DNA of 64,000 nucleotides, from NCBI RefSeq assembly GCF_014349155.1, contig NZ_JACSIT010000091.1, positions 62,001-126,000 on the forward strand, in the 5' to 3' direction. Of this stretch, positions 34,494-44,329 are shown in pieces. The notes beneath the pieces were generated by a model. It had not been told where the DNA came from, made no database searches, and worked only from the letters and a program-made list of their open reading frames with translations. The DNA comes from Neolewinella lacunae. GTDB taxonomy: Bacteria > Bacteroidota > Bacteroidia > Chitinophagales > Saprospiraceae. The position numbers and the translations under genes were made by a program. Position 1 is the first letter of the stretch; each line of letters begins with the position of its first letter.

Positions 34494-35800
34494 GCAATGT
34501 ATTTTTTCACCAAGACGTAAGAAGGCAGGAAAAATGTGGTCAGCATACCGAGCGTGGTGACCACCAGCAAGCCAGGTATGCCGTAGTAGTAACAGGCTAA
34601 CGCTTTTCCCACAATGCTGCTGACCATCGCTAGAGGGTAAATCCAGGTGAGTTTAGAAATGAATGGGGTAGCCATCATGAAAAAAGAAAAGAACGGATTC
34701 AAGTTGGCAAAGACCAGAAACACCGAAAACGCCAGCACCAGTTCCGGGGGCATTTCATATTCCGACCCGAGCCAGTAGCGAATCACGAAGTTGGCGCAAA
34801 AGTAAAACCCGAGGCAAATACCTACCGTGGTGAGCAGCGAAAGCATTAACCCTTTGCTGAACAGCCTGCGTACCCAGGGCTTGTCATTTTTTTCTAAGGC
34901 ATCGTTGATAGCGGGCAAAGACGGCCCCATCACAGCGTTCATCGGCATTACCAGCAAGCCGACCAAGCGCATCCCGATGGCGAGGATGGCTACCCTCTCC
35001 GCGCCTAGAATCTGGCTGACGATGACGTTGTCGGAAGCCGTAAACAGCGCAAAACTCACCTGCACGAACATGAAAGACAGCCCATCGCGAACGATGATGC
35101 GCAGCAGGGCGGGGTCCACCAAACTCACCCTAGGCAACAAGTACCCCCGAATCCGCAGGAACTGGTTGAGAAAATTGAGCAGCAGCCCCAGCGTATTCGC
35201 GCCGTAGATGGCCAGGATGATGCCAGGTACACCCAGTTGCCAGTGAATGGCCAAAAAGATGAGGGCCAGGCCCAGCACATTGGCCCCCGTGGCCCAGAGG
35301 TTATTGAAGTATCCCTCCTGAAAACCGCCCTGCACCTTTTGTACGATGGAGATCGGGAGGTTCACAATCAGGCAGAGGAACAAGACCGTGATGCTTGTGC
35401 CGGCTTCCTGCTGGGCCAGTTCCGACTGGACGTTAAACAGCCGGTGCCAGGGCACAAAGGGGTGGACCACAAAAAACACCACCGCCAACAGCGCCGCCGA
35501 ACCTACGAGGAAGTAAAAGGTACTGCTGACGGCGGCCCGGATTTTTTCCTCGTCTTTTTCAAACTCCGGGATGCGGTTTTGCAGTCCGTAGCCGAGGCCA
35601 AAGTCCGCAAAATTCATCAACACCAGAAAGGACACGATGGTAGCCATCATGCCGTAGCGTTCTTCCCCCAGGTAGTTCAAGGTGAGGGGAAGGGAGATGA
35701 AACCCACCACGATGGAAATGCCCTTGCTCCCCAGCAGGCTCAGGAAGGTGAGGAATATCCTGCGGAGCCGGAAGTTGTTGCGAAGTCGGGCGGGAAGCAA
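34490..35800 (-). CDS. Wzx-type polysaccharide flippase (first)
   Basis: 436 residues, about twelve to fourteen transmembrane segments of the MATE/MOP superfamily; N-terminal LSLLGSKGISIVVGFISLPL and LNYLGEERYGMMATIV. Moves lipid-linked repeat units across the inner membrane. No ATG at the front; TTG 35800 fits the family length. It precedes the FkbM pair and follows a Wzz gene. Confidence 0.87.
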   Translation of the reverse strand: MLPARLRNNFRLRRIFLTFLSLLGSKGISIVVGFISLPLTLNYLGEERYGMMATIVSFLVLMNFADFGLGYGLQNRIPEFEKDEEKIRAAVSSTFYFLVGSAALLAVVFFVVHPFVPWHRLFNVQSELAQQEAGTSITVLFLCLIVNLPISIVQKVQGGFQEGYFNNLWATGANVLGLALIFLAIHWQLGVPGIILAIYGANTLGLLLNFLNQFLRIRGYLLPRVSLVDPALLRIIVRDGLSFMFVQVSFALFTASDNVIVSQILGAERVAILAIGMRLVGLLVMPMNAVMGPSLPAINDALEKNDKPWVRRLFSKGLMLSLLTTVGICLGFYFCANFVIRYWLGSEYEMPPELVLAFSVFLVFANLNPFFSFFMMATPFISKLTWIYPLAMVSSIVGKALACYYYGIPGLLVVTTLGMLTTFFLPSYVLVKKYIA

Positions 35801-35851
35801 AGCCTGGGGTTTGGGTGGTTTTCGGGGTGCGGGCTATGAAACTAAGCGTCC

Positions 35852-36931
35852 TCACGCCAGCGCATCCCGCACAATCTTCATCCCCCCGAACAACAAAACG
35901 GAGAAGAAACCGCCCAAAAATGCGCCGATGAGGATCCACCGGGTTTTCGAGGCCTTACTGGGGGGCAGGGGTGGTATTACGTCGTCTACTACCTGTAGGA
36001 AAGGCGTTTCATTGCTCAAGACGAAGCTGGCCGTTTCCCGGTTTTTGAGTGCTTCGGCGTACATCGTACTCAACACCAGCACATCCCGGCGCAGGCGGTC
36101 CTGCACCACCTGGTCGCTGCGTTGCAGGAGGCCAAGGGAGCGGTCCTGGACCTGCGCCAGGCGGTATTCCGCCGAGCGCAGCTCGGTGGCGATGGAATCG
36201 ACCTTGGCCTGCACGGTGGTGAGGGTAGCCAGTTGTTTTTCGATGGATTGGGAGACGTAGAAGTCGCTCAGGTGGGCGTAAATCCTTTTGGCCAGGGCGA
36301 TGGAGAGGTCTTCCCGGCCCGTCCGCACGGCAATGTAGAGGATGCGGGAGACGTCGGAGTAGGAAGCTTTGAGGATTTTCTCGCTGTCCTTTTGTTCCGG
36401 GGTCCCGACGATGCGGTAGTACAGGGATTTGAGGATGGCGTTTTCCGTGCGGGTGAAGCGGGTGCGGTCGGTGTGCTGGAAGTAAAAGTTGGCGTAGCTG
36501 GGGTCGGTAGCGTCTTCCCATTCCTCGTGGAGTTCCAGCTGGCGGATGAGGTGGTTGCCGAGGAGGTCGTTTTGCCCGTTCACCGTGGCACTATCGAGGA
36601 TGGTGCTGAAGATGATGCGGTTGGAGCGGCAGAGTTCCAGGATTTTGTCGTAGTTCAGGTCGCCGGCTCCGCCGCCGCCCAGGCCGAACTGCCCCAACAG
36701 GGAGCCGAGACCGCCGCCGTCGCCCGTTTCTTCGTTGACCATGTAGGAAATCTGGGCGTTGTAGGTCACCGGTTTCAGGTAAGCCATGATCCCCCCGATT
36801 CCTGCGCCGAGGAGGACGGCCAGGATGATGTACACCTTCTTGGTGAACAAGAACCCCACGATGGCACCGATGGCGTGGACGAGTTCTTTGAAGGTGAGTT
36901 CGTCTTGGTGCCGGGTGTTGTTTTCTTGCAT
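35852..36931 (-). CDS. Wzz-type chain-length/co-polymerase protein (second)
   Basis: 359 residues. Transmembrane segments near 32-50 and 330-350, coiled-coil around 235-300, and the motif GSLLGQFGLGGGGAGDLNYD. Paralogue of 19883-20944, sharing the GxLLGxFGLGGG region and domain order. No kinase domain. Family A array V lies just upstream. Confidence 0.87.
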   Translation of the reverse strand: MQENNTRHQDELTFKELVHAIGAIVGFLFTKKVYIILAVLLGAGIGGIMAYLKPVTYNAQISYMVNEETGDGGGLGSLLGQFGLGGGGAGDLNYDKILELCRSNRIIFSTILDSATVNGQNDLLGNHLIRQLELHEEWEDATDPSYANFYFQHTDRTRFTRTENAILKSLYYRIVGTPEQKDSEKILKASYSDVSRILYIAVRTGREDLSIALAKRIYAHLSDFYVSQSIEKQLATLTTVQAKVDSIATELRSAEYRLAQVQDRSLGLLQRSDQVVQDRLRRDVLVLSTMYAEALKNRETASFVLSNETPFLQVVDDVIPPLPPSKASKTRWILIGAFLGGFFSVLLFGGMKIVRDALA

Positions 36932-36949
36932 GGTTTTATCTTAAGGGGG

Positions 36950-37075
36950 AGGTGAGGTCGAGACGTTTCACGTCGAGGTGAGGTCGAGACGTTTCACGTC
37001 GAGGTGAGGTCGAGACGTTTCACGTCGAGGGGTATATGAGCGTCTTTCCTGCGACGTAAAACGTCTTGACCTCAC
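36950..37075. repeat. Family A array V, forward part
   Basis: Three forward copies of GAGGTCGAGACGTTTCACGTC, a linker (GGGGTATATGAGCGTCTTTC) and one inverted copy (GACGTAAAACGTC). Confidence 0.9.
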
Positions 37076-37085
37076 TGCTCAATCA

Positions 37086-37180
37086 CCAGCCTTAGCCCCT
37101 CTTCGTGTCCTTAGTGGTTCAAAAATGGTGGAGCCGTTTTATGGCGACTCATCACCTTTCGCCGTACAACGGCTCGAGCA
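37086..37180. repeat. Family F tract with an inverted hairpin pair
   Basis: A CTTAGTGGTTCAAAAA tract followed by GCCGT-TTT-ATGGC (37133-37145) and, inverted, GCCGT-ACA-ACGGC (37161-37173). Confidence 0.7.
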
Positions 37181-37194
37181 TTTGCCCGTCTCAC

Positions 37195-37388
37195 ACTGCG
37201 ACGTGGAACGTCTTGACCTCACCTGGCAGCTGCGACGTGGAACGTCTTGACCTCACCTGGCAGCTGCGACGTAAAACGTCTTGACCTCACCTGACACTGC
37301 GACGTAAAACGTCTTGACCTCACCTGACACTGCGACGTGAAACGTCTTGACCTCACCTGACACTGCGACGTGAAACGTCTTGACCTCA
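37195..37388. repeat. Family A array V, inverted 33-bp direct repeats
   Basis: Six inverted copies (GCGACGTNNNACGTCTTGACC) spaced by CTGGCAGCT or CTGACACT at 33 bp. Loop triplets vary (GGA, AAA, GAA) while the stem is fixed. The last copy supplies the TGA of the Wza-like gene. Confidence 0.92.
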
Positions 37389-40058
37389 CCGCCGCAACAA
37401 AATAAACGTCGTCAAAGTCGTCGCGGCACCCAGCACCACCTGCGCCAGCCCGATCCAGTCAAAGCGTTCTTCCCGCCGCTGCTTCTGTTGCTTGGGCGGT
37501 GCGGCCGCCACGCGAATCGAGGCCCCGGGCCTTACCTGGGGGTAGGCCTTGATGCCCAGGAAGTTGTTCGTTTCCTGCACACGGCCGTTGGCGTATTCCA
37601 CCGTCGTCCAGCGCTTGCGGGCGGTATCGTCGTTGAAGCCGCCGGCGTAGCGATCAATGTACCATTTGGCGGATTTCTCCCCCTGGAAAGCGACCTGGAT
37701 GGTGCCGTCCACGTTCGTGGAGTCGGTGCCGAAGCGGGTGGCCAGCGTCCGGGCGGTGTAGATCGTCACCAGTTCGTTGCGTTTGGGGATGTAGAGCGTA
37801 TCCTGGTTCAGCAGCACCATGTTCGTGGGGTCGGCCGGGTCGGCCACGGCCCGCTCGAGGTTGAGAATGACGTAGCCGATGCCCTGTTCGCCCCGGTAGA
37901 GGGTGGCGGCTTCCGGGCTGGCCTCCTGGGTAAGACCGCCGGCCCGCTGGATGATGTCGCTCAGCCGCTCGTTGTCTTTGAGCAGGGCGTACTGGCCGGG
38001 GTAGCGGACTTCCCCGAACACCACAACGTTGCGGATGAGTTCAAACTCGGCGGCGTTGCGGACGATCACCTCATCGAAAGGCTGCAGCGCAAAATCGCCG
38101 GCGGCGGCCAGGTCCAGGGTAGTCAGTAGCGTTTTGGTTTCGGCGCCGTCGAGGATCTGGAGGCGGAAGACGTCGATGCGGTCGCTGGCGGCTCCCGTGC
38201 GCAGGCCGCCCGAGAGGTAGATGAGGTCATTGAGCTGCAAGCTGGCGCTGTAGGGGTAAACCCCACCGGAGCGCACGGCCCCGGAGATGCGCACCACCGG
38301 CTGGTCCTGGTAGCGCTCGCTGTTGTAGACGCGGACCTCATCGAGGGGTTCGAGGACGAAGTCGCCGCTGACGCGGAGGTCCAGGCGTTGGTAAACCCGC
38401 TCGTCGCGGTTGCTGATGGGGGTACGGATGAGCATCACCTCGGGCAGGGCGTTGGGCAGGAGGCCGCCGGCCAGGAGGATGGCTTCATCCAGGGTGACGC
38501 CTCCATCCTGGGGGAAGGGCAAGGTGACGGCAGAGTCGCGCACGGCTCCGCTGACCTGAAAGGTACTCTGGTCTACGTAACTGGCCTGGGCGAGGATGCG
38601 GAGTTGGTCCCCACGCTGCAGTTCAACGTTCCCTGCACCTGCGTTCAGCGCCCCGTTGTTCACGGTGCTGCTGTCTAAGGCCACGCGGATGAGGCGGTTG
38701 GTGCCGTTGTCGTTTTGGCGGAAGAGGAAGGCAACGTCGCGGCGGGCCCCGGGCCTGGGCCGGCCGAGGGCAATGAGCCGGTCGAGCGTCATGCCCTCCT
38801 GGAAGGCGTAGCGGCCGGGCAGGAGTACGGCGCCCTCGATGCTGACGAAGTCTTCGATGGGGTTTTCGACGAGGCCAACCGTGATGCTGTCGCCATTCTG
38901 GAGGCCGAAGCCGGGGTTGGTGGCCAGGTCGACGTCAAAGACCCGCAGCGCCCCGTTTTGGTAGCGCGTGACGCTGATGTTGGAAAGTTCGGCGCGGGGC
39001 AGGGGGCCGCCGGCGAAGTCGAGGAGGTCTTTGATCGTCTCGCCGGCCCGCATTTCGTAGCGCATGGGGCGCTGTACGCCGCCCGTCAGGTCGACCACCG
39101 TACTGGCCAGGGGCACGAAGATGGTGGCGTTGTCGGTCAGGAAGAGGTCGCTGCGCTGGCGGGGGTCCTGGAGGAATTTGTAGACGTCGAGGGTGACGGT
39201 TTGGTCGCCCTTGGTGAGGAGGATGTTGCGGACGCTGCCGCGCTCGGTGGGGCCGCCGGCGGCGGCCAGGGCGTTGAAGCCGGTGTTGAGGCCCGACATG
39301 GTAAAGTTGCCATTGTTTTCCACCTCGCCGAAGATGTTGACGTTCACGGTGCGGGCCACCTGGATGCGGATGCTGAGCTGGCCATCGCGGAAGGCGTAGT
39401 ACTGTTTGAGGCGGTTGCCAAGCACCTCGCGGGCCTGGCCAATGGGGATGCCGGCCAGGGGCAGGCGCAGTCCGTTCTGGAGTTGCACGAAGCCGCGGTC
39501 GTCAATGCGCAGGATAAAGTCGGTCTGGCTGGCGCCGAAGATGGTGACGGCAATTTCGTCCCCCACCCGCAGGGGGTAGCTGTCGGGCGGGGTGGCATTT
39601 TCGGTGGCGCGGTACACCTGGAGGCTCTTGTTGCGGAACAGTTCGTGGCCGTAAATCATGCTTTCTTCCAGGCCCTCGGTGCTGGGTTCCGGGGGCGGCG
39701 GCGGTTCGGGCAGGGTGTCTTGCGGCATGGCGGGCGGGGTGCCGGGGCGGGTGGTGGGCGGGGGCGTAGCCGCCCGTTTTTCGGCTTCCATCTGGGCGAT
39801 GATGGCCTCGATGCGGGGCTGGGCGCGCAGCAGCTCGTCGGGGGCCATGCGGTCTACGTCAATGCCCTCGGCCAGCAGGCGGCGGCGCAGCTCGGCCTCG
39901 TCGATGTCGCGCTCCCGCAGTTCCTGCCGGGCCTGGGCCTGGGTGGGTACGGGGGTATTTTGCGCGGCCGCAGGTGCCAGGGCCAGGACGAAGAGCAAGG
40001 CCAGCAAGGCGCGGTAAAGCGGCTGCACTGGCGAAGGGATGGTTTTACGTGGAAGCAT
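37386..40058 (-). CDS. Wza-like polysaccharide export protein with multiple SLBB domains
   Basis: 890 residues, more than twice a classic Wza. Signal peptide ends near residue 33 (LALAPAAAQ). A poly-export domain around 150-240 (YPLRVGDEIAVTIFG) is followed by about six SLBB beta-grasp repeats (for example VSIEGAVLLPGRYAF, VFGEVRYPGQYALL, IQRAGGLTQEASPEAATL). One hydrophobic helix at the very end (WIGLAQVVLGAATTLTTFIL). Outer-membrane/periplasmic export channel for the polymer, shared by both Wzy systems since no second copy is seen. The signal-peptide end coincides with the core of repeat G (39962-39978). Stop codon is part of a family A repeat. Confidence 0.9.
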   Translation of the reverse strand: MLPRKTIPSPVQPLYRALLALLFVLALAPAAAQNTPVPTQAQARQELRERDIDEAELRRRLLAEGIDVDRMAPDELLRAQPRIEAIIAQMEAEKRAATPPPTTRPGTPPAMPQDTLPEPPPPPEPSTEGLEESMIYGHELFRNKSLQVYRATENATPPDSYPLRVGDEIAVTIFGASQTDFILRIDDRGFVQLQNGLRLPLAGIPIGQAREVLGNRLKQYYAFRDGQLSIRIQVARTVNVNIFGEVENNGNFTMSGLNTGFNALAAAGGPTERGSVRNILLTKGDQTVTLDVYKFLQDPRQRSDLFLTDNATIFVPLASTVVDLTGGVQRPMRYEMRAGETIKDLLDFAGGPLPRAELSNISVTRYQNGALRVFDVDLATNPGFGLQNGDSITVGLVENPIEDFVSIEGAVLLPGRYAFQEGMTLDRLIALGRPRPGARRDVAFLFRQNDNGTNRLIRVALDSSTVNNGALNAGAGNVELQRGDQLRILAQASYVDQSTFQVSGAVRDSAVTLPFPQDGGVTLDEAILLAGGLLPNALPEVMLIRTPISNRDERVYQRLDLRVSGDFVLEPLDEVRVYNSERYQDQPVVRISGAVRSGGVYPYSASLQLNDLIYLSGGLRTGAASDRIDVFRLQILDGAETKTLLTTLDLAAAGDFALQPFDEVIVRNAAEFELIRNVVVFGEVRYPGQYALLKDNERLSDIIQRAGGLTQEASPEAATLYRGEQGIGYVILNLERAVADPADPTNMVLLNQDTLYIPKRNELVTIYTARTLATRFGTDSTNVDGTIQVAFQGEKSAKWYIDRYAGGFNDDTARKRWTTVEYANGRVQETNNFLGIKAYPQVRPGASIRVAAAPPKQQKQRREERFDWIGLAQVVLGAATTLTTFILLRR

Positions 40059-40118
40059 ACTTGCGTAAATTACGAAGGCTGGGGCTTAGTTGGTTGATGG
40101 TGGGGAAGGGATAATGGC

Positions 40119-41417
40119 TTATGGCTTTGCCGACCGGTTGAGCACCAATCGGATGAGCCGCCAATCGGGCACCAGCGCACCCACGTACTCCCCCAATGTA
40201 GCCCCGCTGGGGAGGGCAATCAGGATTTTCCAGGTGGGCACAAACATCACCACAATCAGCGCCAGCAGGCCGTAGGCCACCCCAACCGCACCGGAGAAGT
40301 GCCCCGCGTACACGAATACCGGAAATGCGCCCAGCAACAGGAGGTTCCAGTAAAAATTCAGGTCGGTGCGGCCCGTGGCCACCAGCAAACTTCCCGAAGG
40401 GTTAATGATGGCCCGGAAATACATGTACCCACACAAGACGCGGACGATCGGGACGATATCCAGCTGTTCGCTCCCGTAGTAAATCCTCACCACCGGCTCA
40501 GCCAGCAGCGCCAGTGCGAGGTATACGGGGAGATTGATGCTGGCCACCATGTTGAGGATCTTGAGGAAATTGGTCTTCAGCTCTTCTTTGGTTGCTTGCA
40601 ATTTGGCCAGGTAGGGCGTCGCCACGCTCGTGACGATGGGGTTGAGCAGGGTCATTGGTTTTTGCGCCAGTTGTTTGGCCAGGCTATAGCCACCCAACAC
40701 CTCGGTACCCAGCAATTTCCCGATCAGCAGCACGTCAATGTCGCGATTGAACTGGTTAATGACTTGCCCCATCACTTCCCAAAGACCGATTTTGAGAAAG
40801 GGCTTGGTATCGCCCCAGGCAAAATGAAATAACAAGCCGTTTTCCCGCACACCCATCAGAAAAAAAGCAGCATTGCTCACCGCGTAATTGGCTATTGTAG
40901 ACCACACCAGGGCTTGCACCCGCCAGCCTTGCACGGCCAGCACAACCCCCACAATCAGGGAAACCAAAACCGCAGCCATTTCCACTAAGGCCAGGCGCTT
41001 GAAAGCAAAGTGCTTTTGGTTGACGGTTTTAAACTGCCGCCCAACGGCTGAAATGATCAAGCCCAGGCCCACCAGGCGGATAATTGAGGCCAGTTCGGTT
41101 TCTTCGTAAAACTCCCCAATCGGGATAGCCAGTAAGAAGATCATCCCGTAAAGTAACAGGCTAAAAAAAACATTAAGCCAGTAGAGGCTTGCGTATTCTT
41201 GTTTTGTGATGTCTTGTTTGTGCAGTATGGCGGTAGTGATGCCCATGCCCATAAACAAAGTCGTCATCCCAATCACGAAATTAGCCAGGGCCATCAGCCC
41301 AAAATCAGCCTTCTCCAGGTACCGTACCAGAATGGCCACCCGCAGTAAACCTGCTGCAAAAATAAAGATGTTCAGTAGGGTCGTCCATTTGACGCCCTGA
41401 CGAATGGTTTCAGCCAT
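40119..41417 (-). CDS. Wzx-type flippase (second; WzxC/TuaB-like)
   Basis: 432 residues with about twelve transmembrane segments; ILVRYLEKADFGLMALANFV and FNRDIDVLLIGKLLGTEVLG are typical of the WzxC branch. Distinct from the flippase at 34490-35800, so two repeat units may be exported. Confidence 0.87.
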   Translation of the reverse strand: MAETIRQGVKWTTLLNIFIFAAGLLRVAILVRYLEKADFGLMALANFVIGMTTLFMGMGITTAILHKQDITKQEYASLYWLNVFFSLLLYGMIFLLAIPIGEFYEETELASIIRLVGLGLIISAVGRQFKTVNQKHFAFKRLALVEMAAVLVSLIVGVVLAVQGWRVQALVWSTIANYAVSNAAFFLMGVRENGLLFHFAWGDTKPFLKIGLWEVMGQVINQFNRDIDVLLIGKLLGTEVLGGYSLAKQLAQKPMTLLNPIVTSVATPYLAKLQATKEELKTNFLKILNMVASINLPVYLALALLAEPVVRIYYGSEQLDIVPIVRVLCGYMYFRAIINPSGSLLVATGRTDLNFYWNLLLLGAFPVFVYAGHFSGAVGVAYGLLALIVVMFVPTWKILIALPSGATLGEYVGALVPDWRLIRLVLNRSAKP

Positions 41418-41435
41418 TTTCAGTCCTCACGGCGC

Positions 41436-42116
41436 TTAGAGCGGGTAGAAGTTGTAGTGGGCACCTTTCAACAGGAAGCCTCCGGTCCTGTACCTGATCT
41501 GCCCCTTGGCTTTGGCCAGGCCGGCCCACTCCTGCAAAATGCTTTTTTCTCCGGCCCGGTCGCAGTCGTCCAAATACACCAGGGAGTTCTCCGCCAGGTG
41601 CTCCGCAAAAAAGCTGTAGGCCAGTTCGCGGTTGCGGGCCTTTTCTTTGGTATAAGCCGTTGGGCCGTCCACCATCAGCACATCTATTTTGGCTGCGGCC
41701 GGAAAATGCTTCGCCAAGCTAGCCTTGTCGTACCAGGAAGATGTCGGGTACTGGACTACGGGCGCGACAATCAGTTCCACCTTTTCCGCCAGCCCTTCCG
41801 CCGCGAGTTGCTCCCCGATGTAGCCCAGCCAGGCGGGGTCTTCATCTACGGTGTAGAGTTTACCCGGGATGCCATAGTGCTTGAATACCGCTGCAAAATA
41901 GAGCGTAGAGACTCCCGCGCCCAACTCCACAATGGTTTGCCGCCGGTTGATGACGATGTCGTTCACCAAGGCTGCCAGGCAAATGGGGCGCAGTGCCGAA
42001 CTCGTAAACAACGGAGGCCGCTTAAAACGCCCGGTAATCTCCCGTAGGAGCTCCATACCGTAAATGTCTTGCGCCGTTGCACCGCACCTAATGCTTTTTA
42101 TGGAAATAAGTGACAT
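41436..42116 (-). CDS. Class I SAM methyltransferase-like protein
   Basis: 226 residues from ATG 42116 (a TTG at 42161 is less likely). TIVELGAGVSTLYFAAVFKH, VDEDPAWLGYIGEQL and VLMVDGPTAYT give a Rossmann methyltransferase outline similar to that at 14523-15347. Substrate unknown. Confidence 0.7.
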   Translation of the reverse strand: MSLISIKSIRCGATAQDIYGMELLREITGRFKRPPLFTSSALRPICLAALVNDIVINRRQTIVELGAGVSTLYFAAVFKHYGIPGKLYTVDEDPAWLGYIGEQLAAEGLAEKVELIVAPVVQYPTSSWYDKASLAKHFPAAAKIDVLMVDGPTAYTKEKARNRELAYSFFAEHLAENSLVYLDDCDRAGEKSILQEWAGLAKAKGQIRYRTGGFLLKGAHYNFYPL

Positions 42117-42248
42117 ACTGACTGAGTTGAATAAAAAACAGTAGACTGGAGAGAAATCCAATAATGGGTTAAAAAAAAGCTGGTTTAGGCAGCTAGCGAT
42201 AGTGAGTAATAAGCACCTTGTATACTGGCAAACGTACCCATCTGACGG

Positions 42249-43052
42249 TCACTTCGCAATAGTCAGCGGAACTGCGGTAATACCATTAAAAATCCCTCCC
42301 GAGTACTCCTTGCGGTCATGCGTTGGGCCAATTAACCGGGGTGGGGCAAAGCTTTCCGGGCTGTAAACACCTAAATACCTGTCTCCAGTAACAAAAAATA
42401 CTGATGTACCAATTACTGCTACGTCCGTTGCAGAAAAATATTTAGTTCTCAACACCCTCGTTGGTTGCATTGGCGAAGTCAAAGAGTAACGATCCACGCG
42501 GAAAACGGAAAGATCAATGTTCCTTCTGTTGTCATCGAAAAATAAATCCCCATCCCAGAAATAGATGTTGTCCATATCAGTGTACTGATAGGAAATGGGC
42601 AATTGATTGACTAGATTACATTCTGCAGTTTCCAAGTTAACTGTCAATAGCAAATTCGATAGCCCTCCTCTGGAAGACAGGGCCCCCGCCGCAAATACTT
42701 TTCCGTCAGATTCTCGGAGAGTCAATCCTTCACAAAGTCCAAGACGCTCGCCTTTGAGCTTGAGACTTCCGATCTCTTTATAGCTCCCATCCCATCCTAT
42801 CCTCACCAACTTTGGGTAGTTAAGCGCGTTAATGTAGGTATAAAAAGCGTTATCGGCTTTGCTGTAAACCAAGTCATCCGTGACGACGTTCGCTGGCACG
42901 TTCACCTCAGCAAGCACCGTAATTTGTGCCGTTTGCTGATGAATGCTTACTAATTGATTACCGATGATACCCATTATTATCTCCGACTGCCCCGCAAGCA
43001 CTCCCGGGCCTGAAACCATGAGAAGGAATAGATAAATTATTAAATTTTTCAT
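42249..43052 (-). CDS. Secreted protein of unknown function, possibly beta-propeller
   Basis: 267 residues. Signal peptide (about 1-20, ending GVLAG). The rest is repeated hydrophobic strands with sequences such as DDLVYSKADNAFYTYIN and DMDNIYFWDGDLFFDD, resembling quinoprotein/LVIVD-type propeller blades, but no family is certain. A/T-rich, paired 21 bp downstream of the T9SS type B protein, so the two probably function together at the surface. Confidence 0.7.
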   Translation of the reverse strand: MKNLIIYLFLLMVSGPGVLAGQSEIIMGIIGNQLVSIHQQTAQITVLAEVNVPANVVTDDLVYSKADNAFYTYINALNYPKLVRIGWDGSYKEIGSLKLKGERLGLCEGLTLRESDGKVFAAGALSSRGGLSNLLLTVNLETAECNLVNQLPISYQYTDMDNIYFWDGDLFFDDNRRNIDLSVFRVDRYSLTSPMQPTRVLRTKYFSATDVAVIGTSVFFVTGDRYLGVYSPESFAPPRLIGPTHDRKEYSGGIFNGITAVPLTIAK

Positions 43053-43073
43053 AGTTCATATAAATTTTTCACC

Positions 43074-44288
43074 CTACCGCACAAGGTGCACACCTCCACT
43101 GTAGGAAAGTACAGCACCGCTGGCAAATGCTATCTGAGATACGTAAATGTAAACCCCTTCTTCCAACTTACTATTACCGGAGGTTCCATCCCACCACTCA
43201 ACTGACGACGCAATATCAAAATTAGCCGCAATGTAGACTTTTCCACCCCAGCGATTATAAATTTCGTAGGTTAGAACTTCTGCAACCCTTCCAACACCTT
43301 CAAAAAATTTAAATTCATCGTTTATGCCATCACCATTCGGTGAAAAACTTGTAGGAATATAAATTAACTTCCTATTATCACACTCCCCTGCATTGATTGG
43401 AATACCAGGCGTATAACACTGCCCGCATTCATTGAAAAAAGATTCGCCAAAGGGGATTCCTGCACAATCCAAACATTCGTTAAAGTTTGCAGCTAAAGAA
43501 TCCACACATTGCCCACATTGATCAATTATAGAGGACCCGTTGATAGCACCTGCACAATCCAAACAATTATTAAAATCAGGAGCACTCGGTGGCAGGCAAA
43601 CTCCGCAATCATCAACAATCGCATCACCATTGATGACTCCGTAACAATCTAAACAAATTCTGTTAAAATTTATATCTGTGGGCTCCAAACATTCACCACA
43701 CTCATCTTTGATCGATTGCCCTTCTCGAACCCCTGCACAATCTACCAATTCAACATTGTCAATAGCTGGCCCACAAAAGCCCCCGTTTTTACTTAAAAAC
43801 CGGACCGAAGATACGGCAGCCACTGCCGTAAATGTAAATACCCTTGGCTCCCACCCTAAATCATTTATTGAACGCGCGCTGGTATTGAAAAGATATACTT
43901 CTCTCGTCGAACCAACCGAAACTTCAAGTACTTTTTCTAACGGGGAATCACAGACAGGATTTCCAGCGAAATCAAATTTAATATAATACTCTTTTCCAAT
44001 TTGCGTAGCGAACGATTGTGATATAGAGCCACTTTCGGAGCCATTTAAATCAATACTTCTGTTACCACTTGAAGGTGTCCAATAAGAACCAATATAATCT
44101 ATATTTCCACTTTCCACACTCCAACCTATAACGCCATCTCCACCTGGGATTACTTGGCGAAACGGTGTTAAGAGTTGAAACTGCGCGTTTTCAAAATCCC
44201 CATTCACAATGTTCTGTCCAGCCAAGGTGCTTACTCCGTTCAAAAACAAAATTAATAAAAAACAAAAATAGAGGCAATTCTTTTTCAT
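43074..44288 (-). CDS. T9SS-exported protein with gliding-motility C-terminal domain and Cys-rich repeats
   Basis: 404 residues. Signal peptide, then a carbohydrate-binding-like domain (residues 25-185: NIVNGDFENAQF to AIDNVELVDC). Four Cys-rich repeats of about 30 residues follow (DCAG-NG-SxxDxCGxC pattern, about 188-305), then a C-terminal type B sorting domain (FSPNGDGINDEFKF, YNRWGGKVY, GVYIYVSQI). Exported by the type IX system. A/T-rich relative to neighbours. Confidence 0.88.
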   Translation of the reverse strand: MKKNCLYFCFLLILFLNGVSTLAGQNIVNGDFENAQFQLLTPFRQVIPGGDGVIGWSVESGNIDYIGSYWTPSSGNRSIDLNGSESGSISQSFATQIGKEYYIKFDFAGNPVCDSPLEKVLEVSVGSTREVYLFNTSARSINDLGWEPRVFTFTAVAAVSSVRFLSKNGGFCGPAIDNVELVDCAGVREGQSIKDECGECLEPTDINFNRICLDCYGVINGDAIVDDCGVCLPPSAPDFNNCLDCAGAINGSSIIDQCGQCVDSLAANFNECLDCAGIPFGESFFNECGQCYTPGIPINAGECDNRKLIYIPTSFSPNGDGINDEFKFFEGVGRVAEVLTYEIYNRWGGKVYIAANFDIASSVEWWDGTSGNSKLEEGVYIYVSQIAFASGAVLSYSGGVHLVR

Positions 44289-44329
44289 CTTAGGGCTTTA
44301 TTTAAATAAATATTAGCGTTTTAGTGGAC

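Noticed and set aside
38715-40097. 460-codon + strand frame opposite the Wza-like gene
   Set aside because: Antisense shadow with Val/Gly/Ala bias and no domain.
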